Shown one piece after another: positions 25,699 to 33,707 of a DNA stretch of 64,000 nucleotides (its first letter is position 1; each line of letters starts with the position of its first letter). The notes below the pieces were generated by a model that saw only the letters and a list, made by a program, of their open reading frames with translations, had not been told where the DNA came from and ran no database searches. The position numbers and the translations under genes were made by a program. The stretch comes from Sedimentitalea xiamensis. GTDB taxonomy: Bacteria; Pseudomonadota; Alphaproteobacteria; Rhodobacterales; Rhodobacteraceae. Where the stretch lies: NCBI RefSeq assembly GCF_030164465.1, contig NZ_JASNJE010000014.1, positions 42,648 to 106,647 on the forward strand, read 5' to 3'.

Positions 25699-26517
25699 GA
25701 CCGTCGCCTTTTCGAGCATGTTGCGGGTCGCACCGCCCAGGATGGCTTCGCGGAAACGCGAATGCCCGTAGGCTCCCATCACCATCATGTCCGACGAGGT
25801 GTCGATGGCGTGACGGTTCAGGACATCCGACACCCGGTTCATCGTCTTGCTGAGAACGTCGATTTCGCAGTTCACGCCGTGCCGTGCCAGCATCTGCGAC
25901 AGCATGCCTCCGGGATCGGACCGTTCCGGGCCATGAGTCGGAGGGTCGATCACGACGATGCGGACGATTTCCGCGGCCTGAAGGAACGGCAGGGCGCGGC
26001 GAATGGCCGTCATCGCCTCGACGCTCTCGTTCCAGGCCACGAGAACCGACTTCGGCCGGCTCAGCGGTTCGTGATCGTCCGGCACCACGAGAACCGGCGA
26101 ATGGCCTTCGAACAGCGCGGCCTCCACAATGGGTTCGATCTCTGCGCCGCGGTTGTCGCCATAGGGGCGGGGCATCACGACGAGATCCGAGAACCGCGCG
26201 TGGTGGGCGACGTGCCGGCCCAAGTCGGCGATCTGGGCGACCCCGTTCTCGGCGGAAAACCGGATTCCCGATTTTCCAAGAAACTCATTGGCATAGGCCA
26301 GAAGTTCCTCTGCTTCCGCATTCGCGCGGGTCAGCGTCTCCTGGAGCACCATGGCGTTGGCGCCGGCATAATAATATCCGGTCTGCGTGCGGTCCACGCC
26401 CAAACACAGAGCTTCGGCATGCGCATCCTGCGCTTCGGCCAACGCGACAAGCTGCCTGAGCGGCGCCTCCGCGATTTTCTGATCCGTTATTACCGTCAGT
26501 AGCGATTTGTAAGCCAT
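25678..26517 (-). CDS. Universal stress protein, tandem UspA domains
   Basis: This 279-aa protein has two UspA-like domains. The second ends with the ATP-binding signature MGAYGHSRFREAILGGATRNML (G-x2-G-x9-G-(S/T)-like, about residues 250-272). The first domain is degenerate at the equivalent place (MPRPYGDNRGAEIEP). It is divergent from ccoN, and the FnrL box at 26608-26621 lies midway between the two starts, so low-oxygen induction together with cbb3 is likely. A UspA-type gene next to ccoN is, from memory, common in Rhodobacteraceae. Confidence 0.88.
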   Translation of the reverse strand: MAYKSLLTVITDQKIAEAPLRQLVALAEAQDAHAEALCLGVDRTQTGYYYAGANAMVLQETLTRANAEAEELLAYANEFLGKSGIRFSAENGVAQIADLGRHVAHHARFSDLVVMPRPYGDNRGAEIEPIVEAALFEGHSPVLVVPDDHEPLSRPKSVLVAWNESVEAMTAIRRALPFLQAAEIVRIVVIDPPTHGPERSDPGGMLSQMLARHGVNCEIDVLSKTMNRVSDVLNRHAIDTSSDMMVMGAYGHSRFREAILGGATRNMLEKATVPVFMAH

Positions 26518-26607
26518 TTGGACCCCATGGTTTTTCGACGTGCCCGGTTACAAGAGAACTCCGGGGCGTTGTCGCAAAAGGACTGTCACAGAATTGCGGC
26601 GATTGTC

Positions 26608-26621
26608 TTGATGCAGATCAA
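26608..26621. promoter_or_regulatory. Consensus FnrL/FNR box between uspA and ccoN
   Basis: TTGATGCAGATCAA is a perfect match to TTGAT-N4-ATCAA. Its centre is about 97 bp from the uspA start and 99 bp from the ccoN start. A class II (-41.5) site would therefore leave leaders of about 55-58 nt on either side, allowing activation in both directions. Confidence 0.93.
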
Positions 26622-26713
26622 GGCGGTTTCCCCCCCCGTTTTGCATCAAGCCTTCAGACTAAACATGTCCGCGCGATGCAGGAATCGCGCAGGACACGAA
26701 AGAGGGACGCAAA

Positions 26714-28321
26714 ATGTCGAATTATATCAAGCTTATCGCGCTTGGTCTGATCACGCTGGTGGCGATGATCGGGATCAACTACGCGCGTGATACAGCTTAC
26801 ATGGTTCACGCCATCATCGTGATGCTCGTGGCCGGTGGGTTGTTTCTGCATACCGTGCGGCGCACTGACGAACCGGCGATGGCCGGAGCTCCGCAGAACG
26901 AATATTTTGATTCCGTGGTGCGCGCCGGTGTGATCGCGACGGCCTTCTGGGGCGTCGTCGGATTTCTCGTCGGCACCTTCATCGCGTTTCAGCTGGCCTT
27001 TCCGCAGCTCAACTTCGACTGGCTGCACGGATACGGAAACTTCGGACGTCTGCGGCCGCTGCACACGTCGGCGGTGATTTTCGCGTTCGGCGGCAACGCC
27101 CTGATCGCCACGTCCTTCTTTGTCGTTCAGCGCACCAGTGCCGCGCGTCTCTGGGGCGGCAACCTCGCGTGGTTCGTGTTCTGGGGCTATCAGCTGTTCA
27201 TCGTGCTGGCCGCAACGGGCTATTTGCTCGGGGCGACCCAATCCAAGGAATATGCGGAACCGGAATGGCATGTCGATCTGTGGCTGACCATCGTCTGGGT
27301 CGCCTATCTGGCGGTGTTCCTGGGCACGCTGATCAAGCGGAAAGAGCCGCATATCTACGTCGCCAACTGGTTCTATCTGGCCTTCATCATCACGGTTGCG
27401 ATGCTGCATGTGGTCAACAACCTGTCGATCCCGGTATCGTTCTGGGGCAGCCGGTCGATCCAGCTGTTCTCGGGTGTTCAGGACGCCATGACGCAATGGT
27501 GGTATGGGCATAACGCGGTGGGCTTCTTCCTGACGGCCGGGTTCCTGGGCATGATGTACTACTTCGTGCCCAAGCAGGCCGAGCGCCCGGTGTACAGCTA
27601 CAAGCTGTCGATCATCCACTTCTGGGCACTGATCTTCCTGTATATCTGGGCGGGACCGCACCACCTGCACTACACGGCGCTGCCGGACTGGGCCTCGACC
27701 CTTGGCATGGTGTTCTCGATCGTGCTCTGGATGCCGTCCTGGGGCGGCATGATCAACGGTCTGATGACGCTGTCGGGGGCCTGGGACAAGCTGCGCACCG
27801 ATCCCGTGATCCGGATGATGGTGATCTCGATCGGCTTTTACGGCATGTCCACCTTCGAGGGTCCGATGATGTCGATCCGCGCGGTGAACTCGCTGTCGCA
27901 TTACACCGACTGGACCATCGGTCACGTGCATTCCGGTGCGCTCGGCTGGAACGGCATGATCACCTTCGGGGCGCTCTACTACCTGGTGCCGGTCCTCTGG
28001 AAGCGGGAACGTCTCTACAGCCTGCAATTGGTCAGCTGGCATTTCTGGCTCGCCACCATCGGCATCGTGCTTTACGCCGCGTCGATGTGGGTGACGGGCA
28101 TCATGGAAGGCCTGATGTGGCGCGAAGTCGACGCCAACGGATTCCTCGTGAACTCCTTTGCCGACACCGTGGCCGCCAAGTTCCCGATGTATGTGGTGCG
28201 CGGTCTGGGCGGGGTTCTGTTCCTGACCGGTTCGATCATCATGTGCTACAACCTTTGGATGACTGTAAAGCGGTCGCCGGCCAAAGAGGCCAGCCTCGCC
28301 GCCGCGGTCCCGGCAGAATAA
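26714..28321 (+). CDS. ccoN: cbb3-type cytochrome c oxidase subunit I
   Basis: This 535-aa catalytic subunit of the high-affinity cbb3 oxidase has about 12 hydrophobic segments. Conserved histidine motifs are visible: [20 protein letters not shown] (haem b ligand), [16 protein letters not shown], the [13 protein letters not shown] pair for CuB, and [13 protein letters not shown] carrying haem ligands. It reduces O2 to water with proton pumping at very low oxygen. The start at 26714 has GAGGGACGCAAA upstream. First gene of ccoNOQP, under the FnrL box at 26608. Confidence 0.97.
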   Translation: MSNYIKLIALGLITLVAMIGINYARDTAYMVHAIIVMLVAGGLFLHTVRRTDEPAMAGAPQNEYFDSVVRAGVIATAFWGVVGFLVGTFIAFQLAFPQLNFDWLHGYGNFGRLRPLHTSAVIFAFGGNALIATSFFVVQRTSAARLWGGNLAWFVFWGYQLFIVLAATGYLLGATQSKEYAEPEWHVDLWLTIVWVAYLAVFLGTLIKRKEPHIYVANWFYLAFIITVAMLHVVNNLSIPVSFWGSRSIQLFSGVQDAMTQWWYGHNAVGFFLTAGFLGMMYYFVPKQAERPVYSYKLSIIHFWALIFLYIWAGPHHLHYTALPDWASTLGMVFSIVLWMPSWGGMINGLMTLSGAWDKLRTDPVIRMMVISIGFYGMSTFEGPMMSIRAVNSLSHYTDWTIGHVHSGALGWNGMITFGALYYLVPVLWKRERLYSLQLVSWHFWLATIGIVLYAASMWVTGIMEGLMWREVDANGFLVNSFADTVAAKFPMYVVRGLGGVLFLTGSIIMCYNLWMTVKRSPAKEASLAAAVPAE

Positions 28322-28334
28322 GGAGGGTTCGGAC

Positions 28335-29126
28335 ATGAACTCCAAGGACAAGACCCCCATGCCGGCCTCCGCCACGGGTGCGGGCGCCCGTCCGAAGCGT
28401 CTCAGCTTTCTGGACAGGCACAAGATCATCGAGACCAACGCCACGTTGCTTCTGATCCTCAGCTTTCTGGTGGTGACAATTGGCGGCATCGTCCAGATCG
28501 CGCCGCTGTTCTGGCTGGAAAACACGATCGAAGAGGTCGAGGGCATGCGTCCCTATTCGCCTCTCGAACTGACCGGACGCGAAATCTACGTTCGCGAAGG
28601 GTGCTATGTGTGCCACAGCCAGATGATCCGCCCGATGCGGGACGAGGTGGAACGCTATGGGCATTACAGCCTCGCGGCCGAGTCCATGTATGACCACCCG
28701 TTCCAATGGGGCTCCAAGCGCACGGGGCCGGACCTGGCGCGTGTGGGCGGACGCTATTCCGACGACTGGCACCTCGATCACCTGCGGGATCCGCAGTCTG
28801 TGGTGCCGGAATCGGTGATGCCGAAATACGCCTTTCTCGAACGCAAGCTGATCGAGCCGACCTATATCGAAGACCTGATCAGGACCCAGCGCTTCGTGGG
28901 CGTGCCCTACACCGACGAGATGATCGAGAGCGCGGCTGCCGACTTTACCGCCCAGGCGGACCCGGACAGCGACTATGACGCCATGCTGGAACGGTATCCG
29001 GGGGCGCAGGTGCGCAATTTCGACGGCCAGCCGGGCATTTCCGAAGCCGACGCGCTGATCGCCTATTTGCAGATGCTGGGCACGTTGGTCGATTTCTCGA
29101 CCTTCACGCCGGATGCGAGCCGGTAG
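28335..29126 (+). CDS. ccoO: cbb3-type cytochrome c oxidase subunit II (mono-haem cytochrome c)
   Basis: This 263-aa subunit has one N-terminal transmembrane helix (about residues 36-60) and a single haem-binding motif CYVCHSQM near residue 92. The axial methionine is probably in [11 protein letters not shown]. The motif [20 protein letters not shown] is family specific. It passes electrons from CcoP or soluble cytochromes to CcoN. It lies 13 bp after ccoN with AAGGAGGG upstream. Confidence 0.97.
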   Translation: MNSKDKTPMPASATGAGARPKRLSFLDRHKIIETNATLLLILSFLVVTIGGIVQIAPLFWLENTIEEVEGMRPYSPLELTGREIYVREGCYVCHSQMIRPMRDEVERYGHYSLAAESMYDHPFQWGSKRTGPDLARVGGRYSDDWHLDHLRDPQSVVPESVMPKYAFLERKLIEPTYIEDLIRTQRFVGVPYTDEMIESAAADFTAQADPDSDYDAMLERYPGAQVRNFDGQPGISEADALIAYLQMLGTLVDFSTFTPDASR

Positions 29127-29135
29127 GAGGATGTG

Positions 29136-29321
29136 ATGGAAGAATACACGTTCCTGCGGCAGTTCGCGGACAGCTGGATGCTGCTGCTTCTGTTCGCCGT
29201 CTTCGTTGGGGTCGTCTTCTGGGTTTTCCGGCCGGGCAGCAGCAAGACCCACACCGACTCCGCGAATATCCCGTTTCGCAATGAAGACAAACCCGCCACA
29301 TCCAAGGAGGCGCGGAAATGA
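29136..29321 (+). CDS. ccoQ: cbb3-type cytochrome c oxidase subunit CcoQ
   Basis: This 61-aa protein has one transmembrane helix ([19 protein letters not shown]) and a charged cytoplasmic tail. It stabilises the cbb3 complex and protects it from oxygen-linked damage. Start choice: TAGGAGG sits 5 nt before the ATG at 29136, whereas the GTG at 29133 would leave only 2 nt. Its stop overlaps the ccoP start (ATGA). Confidence 0.92.
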   Translation: MEEYTFLRQFADSWMLLLLFAVFVGVVFWVFRPGSSKTHTDSANIPFRNEDKPATSKEARK

Positions 29322-30187
29322 GCAAAGTTCCTGAAAAGCTAAAGGGCGATCCCGAAACCACTGGCCACAGCTGGGATGGTATCGAGGAATTCAACAATCC
29401 CTTGCCTCGCTGGTGGCTCTGGACCTTCTACATCACGATCGTCTGGGCCATTCTCTACACGATCGCCTACCCGGCGTGGCCGATGATCAGCAGGGCGACC
29501 CCGGGCATTCTGGGATGGTCGACGAGGGCCGATATCGCCGAGGAAATCGCGGCCGCCGAAGAGGCCAACGCCGCAATCAACACGAAGCTCGCAAGCGTCG
29601 AACTGGCTTCGATCGCGGAGGATGCGGGACTTTCGACCTATGGCGTGTCCGCCGGTGCCGCCGTGTTCCGGACCTGGTGCGCGCAGTGCCACGGATCCGG
29701 CGCAGCCGGCGCCGTGGGATATCCCAACCTGCTGGACGATGACTGGCTGTGGGGCGGCGATATCGAGGCCATTCATGCCACCATCGCCCATGGCATCAGG
29801 AACGAGGAAGACGCCGATGCCCGGTATTCGGAAATGCCGGCTTTCGGCCGCGACGAACTGCTGGAACCGGCCCAGATCGACGAGGTCGTGAACTTCGTGA
29901 TGTCCCTGTCCGGAGAGCCTGCGGACGCCTCCAGGGTCGAGGCCGGCGCCGTGGTGTTCGAGGAAAACTGCGCCGCGTGCCACATGGAAGACGGAACCGG
30001 CGACCGTGAACAGGGGGCTCCAAATCTGACGGATGCCATCTGGCTCTATGGGGGCGACTACGATTCACTGGTTGAAACCGTGACGCAGAGCCGCTTTGGC
30101 GTCATGCCGTCATGGACGACTCGTCTGAGCGAGGCTGAGATCCGTGCGGTCGCGACATATGTCCACCAGTTGGGCGGCGGCGAGTAA
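29318..30187 (+). CDS. ccoP: cbb3-type cytochrome c oxidase subunit III (di-haem cytochrome c)
   Basis: This 289-aa protein has an N-terminal motif [19 protein letters not shown] and one or two hydrophobic helices, followed by two cytochrome c domains with CAQCH (about residue 125) and CAACH (about residue 223). Axial methionine candidates are in YSEMPAFG and FGVMPSW. It receives electrons from the bc1 complex through cytochrome c or cytochrome cy. It is coupled to ccoQ by a 4-nt overlap. A strong hairpin follows the stop. Confidence 0.97.
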   Translation: MSKVPEKLKGDPETTGHSWDGIEEFNNPLPRWWLWTFYITIVWAILYTIAYPAWPMISRATPGILGWSTRADIAEEIAAAEEANAAINTKLASVELASIAEDAGLSTYGVSAGAAVFRTWCAQCHGSGAAGAVGYPNLLDDDWLWGGDIEAIHATIAHGIRNEEDADARYSEMPAFGRDELLEPAQIDEVVNFVMSLSGEPADASRVEAGAVVFEENCAACHMEDGTGDREQGAPNLTDAIWLYGGDYDSLVETVTQSRFGVMPSWTTRLSEAEIRAVATYVHQLGGGE

Positions 30188-30201
30188 CCGCATACGAGAA
30201 A

Positions 30202-30230
30202 CTCTCCGGCGGCCTGGCGCCGCCGGAGAG
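30202..30230 (+). terminator. GC-rich hairpin after ccoP without U-tract
   Basis: A perfect 12-bp stem CTCTCCGGCGGC / GCCGCCGGAGAG with a 5-nt loop lies 14 nt after the ccoP stop. It is followed by CCCGGCAC, so it is not a standard intrinsic terminator. It may stabilise the ccoNOQP mRNA 3' end or cause partial termination before the desaturase gene. Confidence 0.5.
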
Positions 30231-30464
30231 CCCGGCACTGGCTTTTCGATCTGTTCGCGCGTTTCCTGAAAAGCCGGTGCCAAATTCCCTTCCTGAAACT
30301 TCGGACTTTCCGGTTCTTCGGGATTTCCCGCGCTCGCGCCGCGATCCCTAACGCCTTGATAACCGTTTCCGCGCCACACCTTCTGCATGGCCCGCAGAAT
30401 TCGCTTGCCAAGGAGCAGGGGTCGTTTATCCGGGTGCACGATGGCAAGACATAACAGCAGGCGA

Positions 30465-31505
30465 ATGAGCATATCCCACGAGACCGACCCGCAAGGGCCC
30501 AAGGAGACGACTCCGCGCGAATGGGTTCAGATCCTGTCGAAATACCGCGAGCCGGACACGTTGCGCAGCGTGTTCGAACTGACCGTCAGCTTCCTGCCCT
30601 TCGTCATCCTCTGGGCCGCGGCCTGGTGGGCCCTGTCGGTCAGTCCCTGGCTGGCCCTGGCGATTTCCGTCGTCAACGCGGGGTTTCTCGTCCGGCTGTT
30701 CTGCATTCAGCATGATTGCGGTCACGGGGCGTTTTTCCGCAACCGATTGGTCAGCGACTGGATCGGGCGGGTGTTGGGGGTGCTCACGCTCACTCCCTAT
30801 GATGTCTGGCGCCGCACCCATTCGATGCACCATTCGGCCGCGGGCAACCTGGGCCGGCGCGGTATCGGCGACGTGCATACCCTGACCGTTGCGGAATATC
30901 GCGCGCTCTCGCCGCTGTGGCAGTTCCACTACCGGCTGTATCGCAGCCCGTTCACCCTGTTCGGCCTTGGGCCGGGCTATATCTTCTTTCTTCAGAACCG
31001 CCTGCCGATCGGCCTGATGACCGCCGGCTGGCGGTATTGGACCAGCGCGATGGGCACCAATCTCGCGATTGCCCTGGCGCTTGCCGTCGTGATCTATTTC
31101 GGCGGACTCGCCCCGGTCTTGCTGGTGTTCCTGCCGACCACCCTGCTTGCGGCGTCGGCCGGGGTCTGGCTGTTCTTCGTGCAGCACCAGTTCGAGGAAA
31201 CCAGCTGGAACCGGGAAGAAGACTGGCAGTTGCACGATTCCGCCCTGCACGGCAGTTCGTTCTATGACCTGCCGTCCGTGCTGAGGTGGTTTTCGGCCAA
31301 TATCGGCGTGCATCACGTGCACCACCTTTACGCGCGTATCCCGTTCTACCGGTTGACGGAGGTTCTGCGCGACCACGCGGTCCTGAGCACGTTGAACCGG
31401 CTCACCCTCGCAGAGAGCTTTGCCTGCAGCCGCCTGCACCTGTGGGACGAAAACAACCGCAAGCTGTTGTCTTTTCGCCAGGCAAAGGCGATCTACGGCG
31501 CATAG
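30465..31505 (+). CDS. Membrane fatty acid desaturase
   Basis: This 346-aa protein has three histidine boxes of the membrane di-iron desaturases: HDCGH at 83-87, HSMHH at 119-123 (within RRTHSMHHSAAGN) and HHVHH at 283-287. Two pairs of hydrophobic segments lie between them. The pattern resembles acyl-lipid desaturases of the DesA (delta-12/omega) class, which introduce double bonds using O2. The exact position on the acyl chain cannot be read from sequence. The ATG at 30465 (AGCAGG upstream) is preferred over two earlier in-frame ATGs. It lies between ccoNOQP and ccoGHIS in the same orientation. Confidence 0.85.
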   Translation: MSISHETDPQGPKETTPREWVQILSKYREPDTLRSVFELTVSFLPFVILWAAAWWALSVSPWLALAISVVNAGFLVRLFCIQHDCGHGAFFRNRLVSDWIGRVLGVLTLTPYDVWRRTHSMHHSAAGNLGRRGIGDVHTLTVAEYRALSPLWQFHYRLYRSPFTLFGLGPGYIFFLQNRLPIGLMTAGWRYWTSAMGTNLAIALALAVVIYFGGLAPVLLVFLPTTLLAASAGVWLFFVQHQFEETSWNREEDWQLHDSALHGSSFYDLPSVLRWFSANIGVHHVHHLYARIPFYRLTEVLRDHAVLSTLNRLTLAESFACSRLHLWDENNRKLLSFRQAKAIYGA

Positions 31506-31809
31506 AGTCCGCCCTGGCGCGCCAAGCGGCCGCGCCATCCGGATGCAACAGCGGCGTCTTGCATCGAATGCAGCCGAGAGGTTTCTGTTTTGCAGGTTGG
31601 GGCATCAGACGCGGCCGCAGCCTGCAGGCTTCTTTCCGCTGAAAGCCTGAACCCATTGGGCGCGCGGAATTCTCGGGCCGGAGCAAAAGCCAGCGTTTCG
31701 CAGGCGAGAAAAGATGTGGGGCCAATGTGCTTTTTGACCCATATCAAAGTTGGCATGCGGCCCATCTGTGACAACGAACCTGAAAAGAAACATCAGCCGG
31801 AGTGATTCC
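31506..31809. other. Intergenic region upstream of ccoG
   Basis: This gap of about 300 bp has no coding or RNA gene that I can support. Its one clear element is the FnrL box at 31734-31747. Short open frames here lack codon structure like that of the neighbours. Confidence 0.6.
31734..31747. promoter_or_regulatory. FnrL/FNR box upstream of ccoG
   Basis: TTGACCCATATCAA matches TTGAT-N4-ATCAA with one mismatch. The centre is about 70 bp upstream of the ccoG GTG start. A class II promoter would then begin transcription about 28 nt before the start codon, leaving room for the GGAG ribosome binding site. Confidence 0.85.
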
Positions 31810-33240
31810 GTGAGCAGCAGCGAACCAGCCCCCAGTCTTTATGCCGCGCGGGAACCGATCTTTCCCAAGCGTGTCTCCGGGCCGTTCCGGAACCTGAAGT
31901 GGGTGATCCTGGCCGTGACGCTGGGTATTTACTACCTGACGCCGTGGATCCGCTGGGACCGCGGGCCAAGCCTGCCGGATCAGGCGGTTCTGCTCGATCT
32001 GGCCAATCGTCGGTTCTATTTCTTCTGGATCGAGATCTGGCCGCACGAATTCTATTTCGTGGCGGGACTCCTGATCATGGCGGGCTTGGGGCTGTTCCTG
32101 TTCACGTCGGCCTTGGGCCGCGTCTGGTGCGGCTATGCCTGTCCGCAGACGGTCTGGACCGACCTGTTCATCCTGGTGGAACGCTGGGTCGAGGGCGACC
32201 GGAACGCCCGGTTGCGCCTGCACCGGCAGAAAAAGATGGATTTCCGCAAGGCCCGGCTCAGGGTCACGAAATGGGTGATCTGGCTGCTGATCGGACTGGC
32301 GACCGGCGGGGCCTGGGTTTTCTATTTTGCCGACGCGCCGACGCTGGCGGTGGATCTCGTCACCGGCAATGCCCATCCGATCGCCTATACGACCATGGGT
32401 GTTCTGACGCTGACCACCTTCTTCTTCGGCGGGTTCGCACGCGAACAGATATGTATCTATGCCTGTCCCTGGCCGCGAATTCAGGCCGCGATGATGGACG
32501 AGGACACGCTTGTCGTCGGGTATCGCGAATGGCGCGGAGAGCCGCGCAAGCATTCCGAAGACGTCAAGGCCGGAGCGCCGCAGGGCGATTGCATAGACTG
32601 CATGGCCTGCGTCAACGTCTGCCCGGTGGGGATCGACATCCGGGATGGCCAGCAACTGGAATGCATCACCTGTGCGCTTTGCATCGACGCCTGCGACGAC
32701 ATCATGGCCAAGACCGGCAAGCCTCGCGGTCTGATCGACTACATGGCCCTGTCGGACGAAGGCAGCGAGCGCAGCGGATTGCCGCCAAAGAACATCTGGA
32801 AACATATCCTGAGACCGCGCACGATCATGTATACCGTACTGTGGTCCCTGGTCGGGTTCGGACTCGTCTTTGCCCTTTTCATGCGTCAGGATATCGAAAT
32901 GACCGTGGCGCCGATCCGGAACCCGACATTCGTCACCATGTCGGACGGCTCGATCCGGAATACATACGATGTGCGGATGCTGAACAAGAACGGCGACCCG
33001 CGGCAATTCCGGCTGTCCGTGCGTGGCGACCCGACCCTGCGGATCCAGCTGGAGGGCACGCCCTATGATTCGATCCAGGTTCCGGCGGACACCGGTTTTC
33101 TGCAACGGGTCTATGTGGTGTCGCCGGGCGGGTCGGTGCCATCCACGTCGGACCGGACCGATATCCGTTTCTGGGTCGAGGACCTGACGAATGGCGACAG
33201 GGCCTACCGGGACACCACATTCAACGGGACGGGAGGCTGA
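31810..33240 (+). CDS. ccoG: cbb3 oxidase maturation protein CcoG (RdxB/FixG), ferredoxin-type
   Basis: This 476-aa membrane protein has several transmembrane helices and a 2[4Fe-4S] ferredoxin region, CIDCMACVNVCP and CITCALCIDACD (about residues 264-300). WCGYACPQTVW and CIYACPWPRIQ are CcoG-specific. A C-terminal immunoglobulin-like domain follows in the periplasm. It reduces Cu(II) to Cu(I) for cbb3 assembly. A GTG start at 31810 is used, with GGAG about 8 nt upstream. First gene of ccoGHIS. Confidence 0.95.
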   Translation: MSSSEPAPSLYAAREPIFPKRVSGPFRNLKWVILAVTLGIYYLTPWIRWDRGPSLPDQAVLLDLANRRFYFFWIEIWPHEFYFVAGLLIMAGLGLFLFTSALGRVWCGYACPQTVWTDLFILVERWVEGDRNARLRLHRQKKMDFRKARLRVTKWVIWLLIGLATGGAWVFYFADAPTLAVDLVTGNAHPIAYTTMGVLTLTTFFFGGFAREQICIYACPWPRIQAAMMDEDTLVVGYREWRGEPRKHSEDVKAGAPQGDCIDCMACVNVCPVGIDIRDGQQLECITCALCIDACDDIMAKTGKPRGLIDYMALSDEGSERSGLPPKNIWKHILRPRTIMYTVLWSLVGFGLVFALFMRQDIEMTVAPIRNPTFVTMSDGSIRNTYDVRMLNKNGDPRQFRLSVRGDPTLRIQLEGTPYDSIQVPADTGFLQRVYVVSPGGSVPSTSDRTDIRFWVEDLTNGDRAYRDTTFNGTGG

Positions 33241-33243
33241 CGG

Positions 33244-33702
33244 ATGGGCGAACGCGAATTCACCGGCAAGCACGCCGCCGCGGTGTTCATCGGCGCTTTT
33301 GCCGTCATCATCGGTGTGAACATCGTGCTGGCCTATAGCGCGGTGAGAACCTTTCCCGGCCTGGAGGCGAAGAATTCCTACGTCGCGAGCCAGGAATTCG
33401 ACCTGCGCCGCGATGCCCAGGAGGCGCTTGGCTGGACTGTCCGGGCGGATGCGCGCGACGGCGCGGTCATCCTGTCGATCACCGATGCCCAGGGGGATCC
33501 CGTTCAGGTCGCCGAACTGTCCGCCATCGTGGGGCGGGCGACCCATGTGCGCGACGACGTCGCGCCGGAGTTCATCTATGACGGCAAGGCCTATGTCGCT
33601 CCGGTCGATCTGGGCGCGGGAAGCTGGAACATTCGCATGGCCGCGCGCGCCGAAGACGGCACCGAGTTCTCCCAGCGCGTCATTCTGCATGTGAAGGGCT
33701 AG
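33244..33702 (+). CDS. ccoH: cbb3 oxidase maturation protein CcoH (FixH)
   Basis: This 152-aa protein begins MGEREFTGKHAAAVFIGAFA, with one N-terminal transmembrane helix (about residues 10-32) and the FixH motif VNIVLAYSAVRTFPGLEAKN. A periplasmic beta-rich domain follows. It interacts with CcoN during assembly of the oxidase. It starts 3 bp after the ccoG stop. Confidence 0.93.
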   Translation: MGEREFTGKHAAAVFIGAFAVIIGVNIVLAYSAVRTFPGLEAKNSYVASQEFDLRRDAQEALGWTVRADARDGAVILSITDAQGDPVQVAELSAIVGRATHVRDDVAPEFIYDGKAYVAPVDLGAGSWNIRMAARAEDGTEFSQRVILHVKG

Positions 33703-33707
33703 CCGAC

